From NCBI RefSeq assembly GCF_039538765.1, contig NZ_BAABCJ010000001.1:1116001-1180000 (forward strand): DNA of 64,000 nt, read 5' to 3'. Below are positions 7,093-15,968 of the stretch, one piece after another. How positions within the stretch are numbered: position 1 is the stretch's first letter; every line of letters starts with the position of its first letter. The notes beneath the pieces are model-generated. The model searched no databases and was not told where the DNA came from. It was given only the letters and a program-made list of their open reading frames with translations. The position numbers were made by a program, and so were the translations under genes. Source of the DNA: Zhihengliuella alba (GTDB lineage: Bacteria; Actinomycetota; Actinomycetes; Actinomycetales; Micrococcaceae).

Positions 7093-7422
7093 ATGCCACG
7101 AGCTAAGCGCATCTGCCCACGCCCCGGATGCCCCCGCATATGCGACGGCCGGTACTGTCCCCAGCACAACAGGGAGTACGAGGCGCAGCGCGGCACGAGG
7201 ACCGAACGCGGATACGGCGCCGACCATATCCGCCTACGCAAACAGTGGCGGGCCCGGGTCGACCAGGGTGGCGTCACCTGCCCCACCTGCGACCGACCCA
7301 TCCAGCCAGGCGCACCCTTCCACCTCGGCCACACCGATGATCGGTCAGGCTACAAGGGCGCTGAACATCCAAGCTGCAACACATCTGATGGCGGCAAACG
7401 AGCACATCAATTCGATGCCTGA
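7093..7422 (+). CDS. HNH endonuclease
   Basis: 109 residues. N-terminal Cys cluster (CPRPGCPRICDGRYCPQH), then the actinophage HNH core: RGYGADHIRLRKQW, CPTCDRPI, HLGHTDD, a conserved Asn in HPSCNTSDGG. In phages of this type an HNH nuclease next to terminase assists DNA packaging or cos cleavage; its position just before the small terminase fits that. Confidence 0.85.
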   Translation: MPRAKRICPRPGCPRICDGRYCPQHNREYEAQRGTRTERGYGADHIRLRKQWRARVDQGGVTCPTCDRPIQPGAPFHLGHTDDRSGYKGAEHPSCNTSDGGKRAHQFDA

Positions 7423-7461
7423 ACCGCGTTTGTATCAACCTTTGTACCTACATGTGGAGGT

Positions 7462-7504
7462 TGTGCATAACGTGTGGATAACCTGTTGATAACCCTGTGG
7501 ATGA
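7462..7504 (+). other. Cluster of four DnaA-box-like 9-mers
   Basis: On the plus strand TGTGCATAA (7462-7470), TGTGGATAA (7473-7481), TGTTGATAA (7484-7492) and TGTGGATGA (7496-7504) follow each other at 11, 11 and 12 bp. The first two match the complement of the DnaA consensus TTATNCACA exactly; the others have one mismatch each. It lies in the 183-bp gap before terminase, where cos sites usually are. May bind host DnaA. Confidence 0.6.
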
Positions 7505-7605
7505 CCCTACCCGGGGGGACCTAAAGGGCCTAGTCACCGACACCGCCGGTGAGGTGAAAAAAGTCCGCGGAGGGTTCAAACAATTCAGGAGGGCGGTGGT
7601 CCGGC

Positions 7606-8175
7606 ATGTCAAGTGGTGGATTCCGCGCGAACTCGGGGCCGGCTCCGGACCCCGCTTCCGGTCGCTCGGCCGCACGTGGGTTGGACTTCCAGGCCCTCCC
7701 CTCGGAGGGCTTCTCGGGTGACATTCCCGCCTTCCCCCTCGACCCCATCGTGCTCTTCGCGGAGCACTTTGCTGATGGGAAGAAGATCCGAGAGGTCGAC
7801 GAGGGTGCGTCGGAGGACTTTCATTCGCGCGAGGGCGCTGTATGGGCCGAGGCGTGGCGAACTCCGCAGGCCGCCGCGTGGGCACTGGATCCATGGCGCT
7901 GGCCGGTCATCGCGGAGTATTGCCGCCTCAAGGTGACCGTTGAGCTGGATCCCGGCTCGAACGCCTCTCTTGTCGGGCAGCTCCATCGTTATCGCGAGCA
8001 GATCGGCTTGACGCCCGCAGGTCTTCGTCTGAACGGCTGGCAGATCGCTCGGGATCAAGTATCCAAGCGGCGCGCCGAGCGAGAGGCGGCTAGGTCGTCG
8101 AATGAGGGCTCGAGTGGCACTCTGTCGGCGCGCGAGCGAAGGTTGAGGGCTGTTGGCGATGGCGGTGGAACCTAA
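7606..8175 (+). CDS. Terminase small subunit
   Basis: 189 residues, ATG at 7606. A Gly/Ser/Pro-rich N-terminus is followed by the pattern of actinophage small terminases: LDPIVLFAEHF..., RTPQAAAWALDPWRWPVIAEYCRLK, then a helical C-terminus with KRRAEREAARS. It overlaps the large terminase by 17 bp. The small subunit recognises phage DNA and regulates the packaging motor. Confidence 0.8.
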   Translation: MSSGGFRANSGPAPDPASGRSAARGLDFQALPSEGFSGDIPAFPLDPIVLFAEHFADGKKIREVDEGASEDFHSREGAVWAEAWRTPQAAAWALDPWRWPVIAEYCRLKVTVELDPGSNASLVGQLHRYREQIGLTPAGLRLNGWQIARDQVSKRRAEREAARSSNEGSSGTLSARERRLRAVGDGGGT

Positions 8176-9889
8176 GACAGCCTCTGAGGCGCTGAAGTGG
8201 TGGCCTGGCCTAAGTCTGGACGTCGTTCCGGAGTGGATCGAGAAGCATTGCGTCGTGCCTGACGGAGATTTCGATGCATATGGCCGCAAGCCGCCATTTC
8301 TACTGCGCGACTATCAGCTTTGCTTCGTGTCGAATCATTATGCGATCCGCAAGTCGGCAACGCCCGGGATGAAATCCTCGGCGTTCGTGCATCAGCTCTC
8401 GGTTCTGATCGACTCCCAGAAGAAGGGAAAGTCGCCCCTCGTGGCCGCCATGATTTGCGTGGAGGCAGTTGGCCCGGCCCTCTTCGCTGGGTTCGCAAAG
8501 GGCGGAGAAGTCTGGGATTGCGAAGAGCAGGGCTGCGACTGCGGATGGGTCTACCACTACCGCCCCGGCGAGCCGATGGCGCGCAAATGGACGGCGCCCC
8601 TAATTCAGATCACGGCGAACTCTGAGGCCCAGACCGAGAATACTTACGGCGCCCTCCGGCCAATGATCGATTACGGCCCCCTCTCCTCTCAGATTCCCCG
8701 GACCGGCGAAGAGGTCATTCGCCTCCCCGGCGGGAAATCGAATCAGATCGTCCCCGTGACTTCCAAGGCCAAGTCCCGTCTTGGCGCACGCGTCACTTGC
8801 GTCCCCTGGGATGAGGCCGGCCTGTTTGCCGACGAGTCCATGTGGAAGGTTTTCCGCACACAGAAGCGCGGGCTAACGGCCATGGGTGGACGAGGGTTCA
8901 TTACCTCCAATCCCGACGACCCCGCGACCGACAATGTAGTCAAGGATCTCTACGAGAACCCGTCCGATGGCGTCTACTTCCAGTGGACGCCCCCGCCGGC
9001 GCGTTGGAAGTGGACCAACCAGGCCGACCGCCGCAAGATCCTGAAATTCAATTACTCGGACGCCCCTTGGGTGCTCATGAATCTTGATGGACTCGAGGAG
9101 GACATCAAGCAGGCGATGCGGCGCGACCCGGCGGAGGCCGAGCGATTTTACGGAAACCGCCGCGTCCAGGGCTCCGGCGCGTGGCTCAAAGAAATCCCAT
9201 GGGACGGCAAGTCGGCCCCCCGAGAGGTACCAGATGGCACCCCCATCGTGCTCGCGGGAGACTTGTCCAACAATAACGACTGGACGGGATTCCGGGCCAT
9301 GACTGCCGACGGGTACCAGTTCACTCCGACGTACGGCCCTAATCACGAACCCGCGATTTGGCGCCCCACTGACGGATCGCTTCTGATCCCCCGCGCCGAG
9401 GTTCGCGCGGCGTTCGATGAGCTGCAGGCCCGCTTCAAGGTCGTTCGCTCTTACTTGGATCCCGCCGGCTCGGCCCGCGGTATTTCCGCCGAAGCGGATG
9501 CTATGGAGGTTGTCGAGGACGATTCCTGGCGTCTCGAGTTGAAACAATGGCAGGCGAAATACAAGACCGCCGACGGGGCGCCGAAGGTCTTCGCCTGGGA
9601 AACGTCGACCGTCTCGAAAATCCATCCTGTCCTCGAGGCCTTCAAGCAGGCCGTCAATGGTGATGATTCCGAATTTCGGCATGACGGGTGCGTTATAACT
9701 CGGACGCACGTTTTGAACGCGGTGGTTCGGGCGCGCACCGGCCAGCGATACATCCTGGGCAAGCCAAACGAGAACCAGAAAATCGATCAAGCCATGTCGT
9801 CCGTCCTCTGCTATGAGGCATGGTCCGACGCGCTGGTGGCTGATGAATTCACTGAAGAAGAAGTCGATTCCCGCATGTTCTGTCTATGA
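8159..9889 (+). CDS. Terminase large subunit
   Basis: 576 residues from ATG 8159 (GAGGG 9 nt upstream). ATPase half: Walker A-like SQKKGKS (86-92), Walker B VPWDEAGLF (215-223). Nuclease half: acidic residues in AGDLSNNNDWTGF (about 366-378) and a later DPAGSARG element. A small Cys-rich insertion (CEEQGCDCGW, 121-130) sits in the ATPase domain, seen in related actinophage terminases. It powers packaging of DNA into the procapsid and cuts the genome. Confidence 0.93.
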   Translation: MAVEPKTASEALKWWPGLSLDVVPEWIEKHCVVPDGDFDAYGRKPPFLLRDYQLCFVSNHYAIRKSATPGMKSSAFVHQLSVLIDSQKKGKSPLVAAMICVEAVGPALFAGFAKGGEVWDCEEQGCDCGWVYHYRPGEPMARKWTAPLIQITANSEAQTENTYGALRPMIDYGPLSSQIPRTGEEVIRLPGGKSNQIVPVTSKAKSRLGARVTCVPWDEAGLFADESMWKVFRTQKRGLTAMGGRGFITSNPDDPATDNVVKDLYENPSDGVYFQWTPPPARWKWTNQADRRKILKFNYSDAPWVLMNLDGLEEDIKQAMRRDPAEAERFYGNRRVQGSGAWLKEIPWDGKSAPREVPDGTPIVLAGDLSNNNDWTGFRAMTADGYQFTPTYGPNHEPAIWRPTDGSLLIPRAEVRAAFDELQARFKVVRSYLDPAGSARGISAEADAMEVVEDDSWRLELKQWQAKYKTADGAPKVFAWETSTVSKIHPVLEAFKQAVNGDDSEFRHDGCVITRTHVLNAVVRARTGQRYILGKPNENQKIDQAMSSVLCYEAWSDALVADEFTEEEVDSRMFCL

Positions 9890-9900
9890 GGAGGTAGCCG

Positions 9901-11244
9901 ATGGCTGTTAGCCGTGAGGTTTCAGACCTCCTCGAGCAACTGGAGCGGGAGCTTCAGCAGCGGGTCAATGACGACACCCGGTATGACGCCTACTACGAGG
10001 GCTCGCATCGGCTTGAGCGGCTTGGTCTCGCGGTTCCCCCGGAGATGGAGAAGCTCGAGACTGTAGTGAACTGGTGCCGGACTACCGTCGATTCGGTCTC
10101 GGATCGGCTGCAGATGCGCCGCTTCTACATGCCCGGCGAGGACCAGGCGTCCGATGACCTGCTCGAACAGTGGGACTACAACAACCTTGATTCTGAGGCG
10201 GTCCTGAATCACCAGGAGACGATGATCCTGGGGCGCGGGTTCGTGTCGGTCGGTGCGAACGAGGCCGACCCTGAGTTCCCGCTAATTCGAGTGGAGTCGC
10301 CGCGGGAGATTGTGGCCCGCGTCAACCGACGGTGGCGACGAATCGATGTCGCTGCCCGCTTCGAGCCGGGCGAGGACGACTTGGACCCGACCGCCCAGTT
10401 CGCAACCCTGTATGAGCCGAACAGCACCACATGGTTCGAGAGGGTGCGCGGTCAGTGGACAGAGATCGACAAGGATGAGCACGGCCTAGGCGTCGTTCCC
10501 CTGGTGATGTTCCTGAATCGCCGGCGCGTTGGTCGGTGGGATGGCAGCTCGGAGATGAAAGACGTCATCTCGCTCACGGATGCGGCCTGCCGGTCACTGA
10601 CGAACCTGCAGCTCGCGGGCGAGACCCACTCGGTGCCGCAGAAGTACGTCCTCGGCATGACGAAGGGCGACTTCGTAGACAAGGCAGGGAACCCGATTCC
10701 CGCGTGGGAGGCCTACTTCAATTCGATCTGGGCGAACGCGAACAAGGACGCCAAGGTGGGCCAGTTCGCGGCGTCGGATCTCAAGAACTTCCATGACACC
10801 GTCAACCACTACGCGCAGCAGGTCGCCGGCATTACCGGCCTGCCCGCTCGCTACTTCGGTCAGACGTCCGTGAACCCGGCCGCCGAGGGCGCGATTCGTG
10901 CGGATGAGTCCCGGCTAATCCTGAATGCCGAGCGCAAGCAGGCGATGTTTGGCGATTCGTGGGGCTGGGTCATGGCCCTATCGCTGCGGTTCCGCACTGG
11001 CGACTGGGTGCAGGGTTCCCGCATCAAGACCGAGTGGTACGACGCGGGCACCCCGACGCGGGCACAGACCGCGGATGCGATGTCGAAGCTGTATGCCAAC
11101 GGTCAGGGCATCCTCTCCCGCGAGGGTGTCTGGGACGAGCTTGGGTGGTCTGAGGCGCGCAAGGATCGGGAGCGCGGGTATCTCGAGAGCGAGGCCCGAA
11201 TCACCCTGACCGCCCTTGAGAAGGATGTGGCCGAGGAGGTCTGA
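9901..11244 (+). CDS. Portal protein, SPP1 gp6-like
   Basis: 447 residues, GAGGAGGT before the ATG, 11 bp after terminase. The usual features of the SPP1_gp6 portal family are present: N-terminal YYEGSHRLERLG, the wing/stem region with RVESPREIVARV, and the C-terminal clip/stem part with ITGLPARYFGQTSVNPAAEGAIRADESRL. It forms the dodecameric ring at the capsid vertex through which DNA passes. Confidence 0.92.
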   Translation: MAVSREVSDLLEQLERELQQRVNDDTRYDAYYEGSHRLERLGLAVPPEMEKLETVVNWCRTTVDSVSDRLQMRRFYMPGEDQASDDLLEQWDYNNLDSEAVLNHQETMILGRGFVSVGANEADPEFPLIRVESPREIVARVNRRWRRIDVAARFEPGEDDLDPTAQFATLYEPNSTTWFERVRGQWTEIDKDEHGLGVVPLVMFLNRRRVGRWDGSSEMKDVISLTDAACRSLTNLQLAGETHSVPQKYVLGMTKGDFVDKAGNPIPAWEAYFNSIWANANKDAKVGQFAASDLKNFHDTVNHYAQQVAGITGLPARYFGQTSVNPAAEGAIRADESRLILNAERKQAMFGDSWGWVMALSLRFRTGDWVQGSRIKTEWYDAGTPTRAQTADAMSKLYANGQGILSREGVWDELGWSEARKDRERGYLESEARITLTALEKDVAEEV

Positions 11245-11245
11245 C

Positions 11246-12496
11246 GTGACTATCCCGGCTCCGGCGGTTGATCACTACAAGCAGATGCAGCGTCTACAGT
11301 CGCTTGGAAAGCTGCAGGCCCGGCGCGCTTGGTCCCAGGTTCAGGTTGGCATGATCTCGCCGTCCTGGGAGCTAATTCTCCGCAATTCCGGGCTGGTGGC
11401 AGCAATGTCAGCGCTGCAGGAGGAGGCCGCGGTAGCCGGCGCATCCTACGGGGCGGCGACGCTCGCGGCGCAGGGTCTTTATGAGCCCCCGCAGGCGTTC
11501 GTCGACCCGACGGGTTTCGCGGGGTTCGCGTCGGACGGTCGCCCGCTCGACGGGCTCATGTATTCGGCAGCGCCGCACACTAAGCGCCTGATCGGCGGGG
11601 GCATGGATCCGCAGCAGGCCAAGATCAAGGGCGGCAAGTTCCTGGAGATGGCCGTCGGCACCCTGATTGCCGACAGCGGCCGAGGTGCCGCTGGTGTCGA
11701 TACGGCGACTCGCAAGGGCGTGCAGTACGTCCGAATGTTGAACCCCCCATCGTGCGCACGGTGCGTGATTCTCGCCGGCCGTGTCTATTGGTGGAACACG
11801 GGCTTTAGTCGGCACCCGGGGTGCGACTGCGTGCACGTCCAGACCATGCACGGCAAGGCCGAGGGCGCGACCACCGACCCCTATGAATACTTCGAGAGCC
11901 TGTCCGACAAGGAGCGCCAAAAGGTGTTCACCAAGGCGGGGGCGCAGGCCATTGATGATGGCGCCGACATTTATCAGGTCGTCAACTCTCGCCGAGGCAT
12001 GAAGCCGGGCGGGCTTGTGACATACGAGGGAACGTCGCGTCGTGGATTCTATGGCCGCGGGAAGCCGCCACGCCTGACGCCCGAGGCCATCTATCGCAAG
12101 GGGCTCTCCCGCGAGGAGACGATTGCCGAGCTTGAGCGCTACGGGTACATCGTCGGCGGGGGCCAGACCCCCGAAGGGGCGATCCGCGGGAGGGTCGACG
12201 GTTTCGGCGCCCTCGGGCGAGGTGGCACTCGGCGAGGAGCGAGCGCAGAGATTGCAGAAGCTCGCCGCACCGGCATACGCCCGGAGGGCGCCCGAAACTC
12301 TCTGACTGCCGCCGAGCGCAGGCTTCAGGATTCTCGACTGCGATGGGAAGCCGTCCAACAGGGGCGAAACCCATACGGGCGATGGCGCCTCACTCCTGAG
12401 CAGGAGGCGCAGATCGAGTACGAGTACCGACTTCTGAATGTTTACGGGCGAGAGGAAACGAAAATCTCACCCCGCAAATGGTTCAGCGAGGAATAA
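11246..12496 (+). CDS. MuF-like minor head protein
   Basis: 416 residues from GTG 11246 (GAGGAGGT upstream). The N-terminal half is helical; the centre has the VG15/MuF-type Cys motif NPPSCARCVILAGRVYWWN...HPGCDC (about residues 168-195), probably zinc-binding. The C-terminal 130 residues are charged and Arg-rich. These proteins associate with the portal and may be ejected with DNA. It lies exactly where expected, between portal and scaffold. Confidence 0.85.
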   Translation: MTIPAPAVDHYKQMQRLQSLGKLQARRAWSQVQVGMISPSWELILRNSGLVAAMSALQEEAAVAGASYGAATLAAQGLYEPPQAFVDPTGFAGFASDGRPLDGLMYSAAPHTKRLIGGGMDPQQAKIKGGKFLEMAVGTLIADSGRGAAGVDTATRKGVQYVRMLNPPSCARCVILAGRVYWWNTGFSRHPGCDCVHVQTMHGKAEGATTDPYEYFESLSDKERQKVFTKAGAQAIDDGADIYQVVNSRRGMKPGGLVTYEGTSRRGFYGRGKPPRLTPEAIYRKGLSREETIAELERYGYIVGGGQTPEGAIRGRVDGFGALGRGGTRRGASAEIAEARRTGIRPEGARNSLTAAERRLQDSRLRWEAVQQGRNPYGRWRLTPEQEAQIEYEYRLLNVYGREETKISPRKWFSEE

Positions 12497-12558
12497 CAAA
12501 AATCTTCCCCTTGCGCGCGATGCGCTTGGGGCCACTTCCGCGATGGAGGGAAATCGCA

Positions 12559-13062
12559 ATGTCGGAGCAGAACACTGAGAACCCGACCGTCGAGCCCGAG
12601 GCGATTGCCCCGGAGTCGACGGAAACCGAAAATGCCGAAGCCCCCGAGCTGGGGGATGCCGGCAAGAAGGCTATCCAGGCGGAGCGCGATGCCCGCAAGG
12701 CAGCCGAGAAGGCTGCGGCCGAGTACAAGGCGAAGCTCAAGGAGATCGAAGACGCCAACCTCTCCGAGGTTGAGAAGGCGAACCGGCTGGCGGCTGAATC
12801 TGCCGCCGAGCTTGCCGCACTGCGTACCGAGTCCCTGCGGAGTCGCGTGGCCCTCGAGAAGGGGGTGCCCGCCGATCTGGTCGGGTTCCTCACTGGCGAC
12901 ACGGAGGAAGACATTGCCGCGAAGGCTGATCTCCTCATGTCTCGCCTGACCGCTCCGAAGTCCCCCAAGCCTGACCTTTCGCAGGGTGCGAAAGGCGGCG
13001 ACAAGAAGTCCTCCACTGGTGACCAGTTCGCGGACTTCTTCACCTCAAAACTGTCCTCTTAG
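12559..13062 (+). CDS. Capsid scaffold protein
   Basis: 167 residues from ATG 12559 (GGAGG upstream). Acidic Glu/Pro/Thr-rich N-terminus, a long Ala/Lys/Glu coiled coil (about 40-110, AERDARKAAEKAAAEYKAKLKE), then VPADLVGFLTGDTEEDI and a Lys-rich tail ending FADFFTSKL. This is the standard layout of actinophage scaffolds. It assembles the procapsid with the capsid protein encoded 9 bp downstream and is then removed. Confidence 0.9.
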   Translation: MSEQNTENPTVEPEAIAPESTETENAEAPELGDAGKKAIQAERDARKAAEKAAAEYKAKLKEIEDANLSEVEKANRLAAESAAELAALRTESLRSRVALEKGVPADLVGFLTGDTEEDIAAKADLLMSRLTAPKSPKPDLSQGAKGGDKKSSTGDQFADFFTSKLSS

Positions 13063-13071
13063 GAGTAACAA

Positions 13072-13974
13072 ATGGCAGGCATCGACCTGAACCGCACCTC
13101 CGCTGGTGCGGCCGATCTCCTCCCGAAGGAGATCTCGTCCGAGATCTGGGCCAACGCCGTGAACGAGTCTGTCATCATGCAGGCCGCTCGGCGCATCACT
13201 CTCCCGGGTTCCGGGCTGACCATCCCGATCATCACCGGCGACGCTGAGGCTGACTGGGTCAACGAGACCGACGAAAAGCCGGTCTCGCAGGCCACGGTAA
13301 GCAACAAGTCCATCACCCCGTACAAGCTGGCCGTCATCGAGACGTTCTCCGACGAGTTCCGCCGCGACCTGCCGGGCCTGTACGCGGAGCTCGCTCGCCG
13401 GCTTCCCGCTGCTCTGGGCCGCAAGTTCGACCAGACGATCCTCCACGGGACCGCTCCGGGCTCGAACTTCGACGTCCTGTCCAGCTCGTCCGCTGTGGCC
13501 GTCGACGGCACTGACACTGTTGGCGACCTGGTGAACGCCCTGTCGACGGTCGCTACGGCCGGCGGCGATCTGAGCCACTGGCTACTGTCCCCGCAGGCCG
13601 AGGGCACGGTCATGACGGCGAAGGACGGTCAGGGCAACTACGCCCTGATGCGCGACGTGCGGAACGACTCGGGCGCCATTGGCTCCCTGCTCTCCCGTCC
13701 AGTCCTCAAGTCGACGGCCGTCTACGGCAACCCGACCGACCCGGCCCCCGACACCATCGGCTTCGCCGGCGACTTCGCCCGTTCGGCCATCTGGGGTTCG
13801 GTCGAGGGCATCAAGGTCGACATCAGCGACCAGGCGACCGTGAACAACGGTGGCGTGCAGATCAACCTCTGGCAGCGCAACATGTTCGCTCTGCGTGCTG
13901 AGGTCGAGGTCGGCTTCATCGTCCGCAACGGCGCTCACTTCGTGAAGCTGACCGGCGCGACGACCGCCCCGTAA
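13072..13974 (+). CDS. Major capsid protein, HK97 fold
   Basis: 300 residues, GGAG before ATG. Matches the phage major capsid family: N-terminal LLPKEISSEIWANAVNESVIM, the strand ADWVNETDEKPVSQATVS, then FSDEFRRDLPGLYAELARRLPAALGRKFDQ and C-terminal LWQRNMFALRAEVEVGFIVRNG. No delta-domain precedes it, consistent with the separate scaffold. Forms the icosahedral head. Confidence 0.94.
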   Translation: MAGIDLNRTSAGAADLLPKEISSEIWANAVNESVIMQAARRITLPGSGLTIPIITGDAEADWVNETDEKPVSQATVSNKSITPYKLAVIETFSDEFRRDLPGLYAELARRLPAALGRKFDQTILHGTAPGSNFDVLSSSSAVAVDGTDTVGDLVNALSTVATAGGDLSHWLLSPQAEGTVMTAKDGQGNYALMRDVRNDSGAIGSLLSRPVLKSTAVYGNPTDPAPDTIGFAGDFARSAIWGSVEGIKVDISDQATVNNGGVQINLWQRNMFALRAEVEVGFIVRNGAHFVKLTGATTAP

Positions 13975-14135
13975 TGCCGACTCTCATCAATCCGTACACG
14001 CGCAAGCCGGTTGACGTCGCTGAGGCGTTCGTCGACCAGCTTGTGCGTGCCGGTTTTACGGAGCCGGCCGTTGAAGCGGCGCAGGAGAAGCAGTCTCCCG
14101 CGCCGCGCAGGCGCACCGCGAAGAAGTCCGAATAG
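13974..14135 (+). CDS. Small head-completion-type protein
   Basis: 53 residues, starting inside the capsid stop (TAATG overlap). MPTLINPYTRKPVDV, a helix with VDQLVRAGFTEP, and a basic tail (PRRRTAKKSE). Tiny proteins of this pattern ('V......LVAAGF.E') sit just after the capsid gene in many actinophages. Probably a head-joining accessory; the function is not shown. Confidence 0.7.
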   Translation: MPTLINPYTRKPVDVAEAFVDQLVRAGFTEPAVEAAQEKQSPAPRRRTAKKSE

Positions 14136-14150
14136 CTGGGAGGCGCGGCC

Positions 14151-14579
14151 ATGGCATACGCAACCGTCGATGATGTGAGCGTTCGTCTTGGCCGCGCCCT
14201 CACCACTGCCGAGACGGCTCAGGTGACGGCGTGGCTGGACGATCTAGAGGCGATGGTGCTGTCCCGGGTTCCTGACTTCGCTGAGCAGGTGGCCGCTGGC
14301 GATATCCCTGCCGGCGTTGTTCGGTCGGTGTTCGCTACGGCGATCATCCGGGTTCTGAACAATCCCAAGGGCCTCCGTCAGCACACCGTGTCGATTGACG
14401 ACTTCTCCCGCACAGAGACCGTCGATTCGGCACTGTCGTCGGGCGCGCTCTACCTGACGGACGAGGAATGGGGCCTGCTCTCTCCGGGCTCCAGTGGCGA
14501 TGCATTCACGATCACGCCGTACAACGCCGCTCGCCTGGCTGGGTACTGGTCGAGTCCGACGACATGGGAGTCCTACTGA
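14151..14579 (+). CDS. Head-tail connector (Gp6/Gp15-like adaptor)
   Basis: 142 residues. MAYATVDDVSVRLGRALTTAE, then a helical body 'VTAWLDDLEAMVLSRVPDF', matches the helical head-tail adaptor family that docks under the portal. GGAGGCG lies before the ATG. First of four closely overlapping joining genes. Confidence 0.8.
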   Translation: MAYATVDDVSVRLGRALTTAETAQVTAWLDDLEAMVLSRVPDFAEQVAAGDIPAGVVRSVFATAIIRVLNNPKGLRQHTVSIDDFSRTETVDSALSSGALYLTDEEWGLLSPGSSGDAFTITPYNAARLAGYWSSPTTWESY

Positions 14580-14971
14580 TGATCCCTGAGGCTGCAACGC
14601 TGGAGGGCCGCTTCTGGGCTGAGTCCCTGATGACGGACTCTTGCACGGTGTTTCGGCCCGGCTCGGAGGCAACGGACCCGGAGACGGGCGTCGTTTCGCC
14701 GACCTTCACGACCGCCTATACGGGCAAGTGCAAGGTGCAATCCTCGGGCCTTCAAGCCAAGGAGGAAGCGGCCGGGGCAACGAACTACTACTTCGGTCAG
14801 CTCGCAGTCCACTTTCCGGTGACGTCGCAGCTTCGTATTGACGACCAGGTGGTCATTGATGCGTCGCCGATGGACCCGGATCTCGTGGGCTTGCGGCTTC
14901 GGCTGGTGGAGATGGCTCGTGGCACCTACAAGACCGCTGATCGCTGGGCCGTCGAATTGTGGGTGAAGTGA
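14579..14971 (+). CDS. Head-tail joining protein, DUF6093-like
   Basis: 130 residues, TGATG overlap with the upstream gene; an in-frame ATG at 14564 is an alternative. Pattern: 'RFWAESLMTDSCTVFRPGSEATDPETGVV', then beta-rich 'YYFGQLAVHFPVTSQLRIDDQVVI', which fits the DUF6093 / head closure family. Probably a stopper between connector and tail. Confidence 0.75.
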   Translation: MIPEAATLEGRFWAESLMTDSCTVFRPGSEATDPETGVVSPTFTTAYTGKCKVQSSGLQAKEEAAGATNYYFGQLAVHFPVTSQLRIDDQVVIDASPMDPDLVGLRLRLVEMARGTYKTADRWAVELWVK

Positions 14972-15360
14972 TGGGCATCGAAGTTGACCTGTCCGAACTC
15001 CACAGGTTCGAGGCCAGTCTTGGCCGCATCGCGTCGAAGGCTTTGCCGGAGGTTGATGCGGTCCTTGAGAAGGGCGCGCTGAACATCAAGAACGACATGG
15101 TGGCAGCAGTGAAGGAGTCAGCCCACTTCAAGGGCATGACGGGTGCGATCTCGTATGACTCTGCGGCTGCTGTTGGCCATCTTCGCTATGAGATCGGGCC
15201 GGACAAGGGCCGCCGCGGTGGCGCTCTCGGCAACATCTACTACTTCGGTACGAGCCGTGGTGGTGGCACGGGCGATATTGATGGCCCGCTTGCTACTGAG
15301 GAGCCGCGCACGTATTCGGAGTTGGGCAAGCTGGTGTCGAAGTGGGGTGACTCGCTTTGA
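14971..15360 (+). CDS. HK97 gp10-like joining protein
   Basis: 129 residues, TGATG overlap. VDLSELHRFEASLGR, a long helix, then KESAHFKGMTGAISYD and 'IGPDKGRRGGALGNIYYFGTS', resembling HK97 gp10 / tail-component proteins. It acts at the neck or tail terminator interface. Confidence 0.78.
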   Translation: MGIEVDLSELHRFEASLGRIASKALPEVDAVLEKGALNIKNDMVAAVKESAHFKGMTGAISYDSAAAVGHLRYEIGPDKGRRGGALGNIYYFGTSRGGGTGDIDGPLATEEPRTYSELGKLVSKWGDSL

Positions 15361-15719
15361 GTGCTCATTCGGAGTTTCTGGCGCTGTTGTCGGGGATCGC
15401 GAACGTGCATGACGGCGATGTGCCGGATACGCCGTTGCTGCCGTATGTGCTGGTGATGGGGTCCGCGCAGTCCCCGTCGAAGCGCGCACTGTCCCGGGAT
15501 GTTCACGGCCGTGTTGAGCGGTGGAGGACGACTGTTGTGGGCGCGAATCAGACGTCGGCGCACATCATCTGCCGGAAGGTCATTGCGGCCCTTGAGGGGG
15601 CGCGTGTGGCCGGTCAGCGGGTGGAGGCGGTGCCGAACGTGCAGCACATCATGCAGGATCTCGATGTCAGCCCGCCGGTGAGCTACGCGGTTCTCGACTG
15701 GCGCGTGACCCTCCCCTAA
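15357..15719 (+). CDS. Tail terminator protein
   Basis: 120 residues with a TTG start overlapping the upstream stop (TTGA). The sequence (HSEFLALLSGIANVHDGDVPD...LPYVLVMG, then RVERWRTTVVGANQTSAHIICRKVIAAL) matches the DUF3168-like tail completion fold. It caps the tail tube at the neck. An intrinsic terminator follows. Confidence 0.78.
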   Translation: MSAHSEFLALLSGIANVHDGDVPDTPLLPYVLVMGSAQSPSKRALSRDVHGRVERWRTTVVGANQTSAHIICRKVIAALEGARVAGQRVEAVPNVQHIMQDLDVSPPVSYAVLDWRVTLP

Positions 15720-15734
15720 TTCCATGAGTTCTGA

Positions 15735-15758
15735 GCCGTCCTTCGGGGCGGCTTTTTT
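15735..15758 (+). terminator. Rho-independent terminator inside the structural operon
   Basis: Stem GCCGTCC / GGGCGGC with TTCG tetraloop (15735-15752), directly followed by six T. One of the most canonical terminators in the window, yet it lies between the tail terminator gene and the tail tube genes, so it must either be read through or divide the late operon. Confidence 0.85.
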
Positions 15759-15780
15759 CATGCCCGAAAGGAGTCCGCCC

Positions 15781-15966
15781 GTGGCTTATGTCCGCGTGAA
15801 GGACAAGGAAACCAAGCACGAGTTCGACGTGCTCGAGACGGACTGGCGCATCGATGCCGGCCTGTTCGAGCTCATCAAGTCGGACAGATACCCGGCGGCG
15901 CAGCAGCCTCGCCGGCCCAAACATCACGTCGTTGCCAAGTCGGCAGCACCTAAGAAGGAGGCCTAG
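15781..15966 (+). CDS. Small hypothetical protein before the tail tube gene
   Basis: 61 residues from GTG 15781 (AAAGGAG 8 nt upstream). N-terminal half 'VRVKDKETKHEFDVLETDWRID' and a Pro/Lys/Arg-rich tail. Proteins of this size and position precede the major tail protein in many actinophages; function unknown. It is the first gene after the terminator, so it may start a separate transcript. Confidence 0.7.
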   Translation: MAYVRVKDKETKHEFDVLETDWRIDAGLFELIKSDRYPAAQQPRRPKHHVVAKSAAPKKEA

Positions 15967-15968
15967 AT

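Noticed and set aside
7505..7530. GC-rich CCCGGGGGGACC stretch as a possible cos overhang
   Set aside because: Position fits, but cos cannot be recognised without phage-end sequence.
7497..7721. 74-codon plus-strand frame beginning in the DnaA-box cluster and running into the small terminase gene
   Set aside because: No ribosome-binding site, start lies inside the repeats, and its second half is the shadow of the terminase frame.
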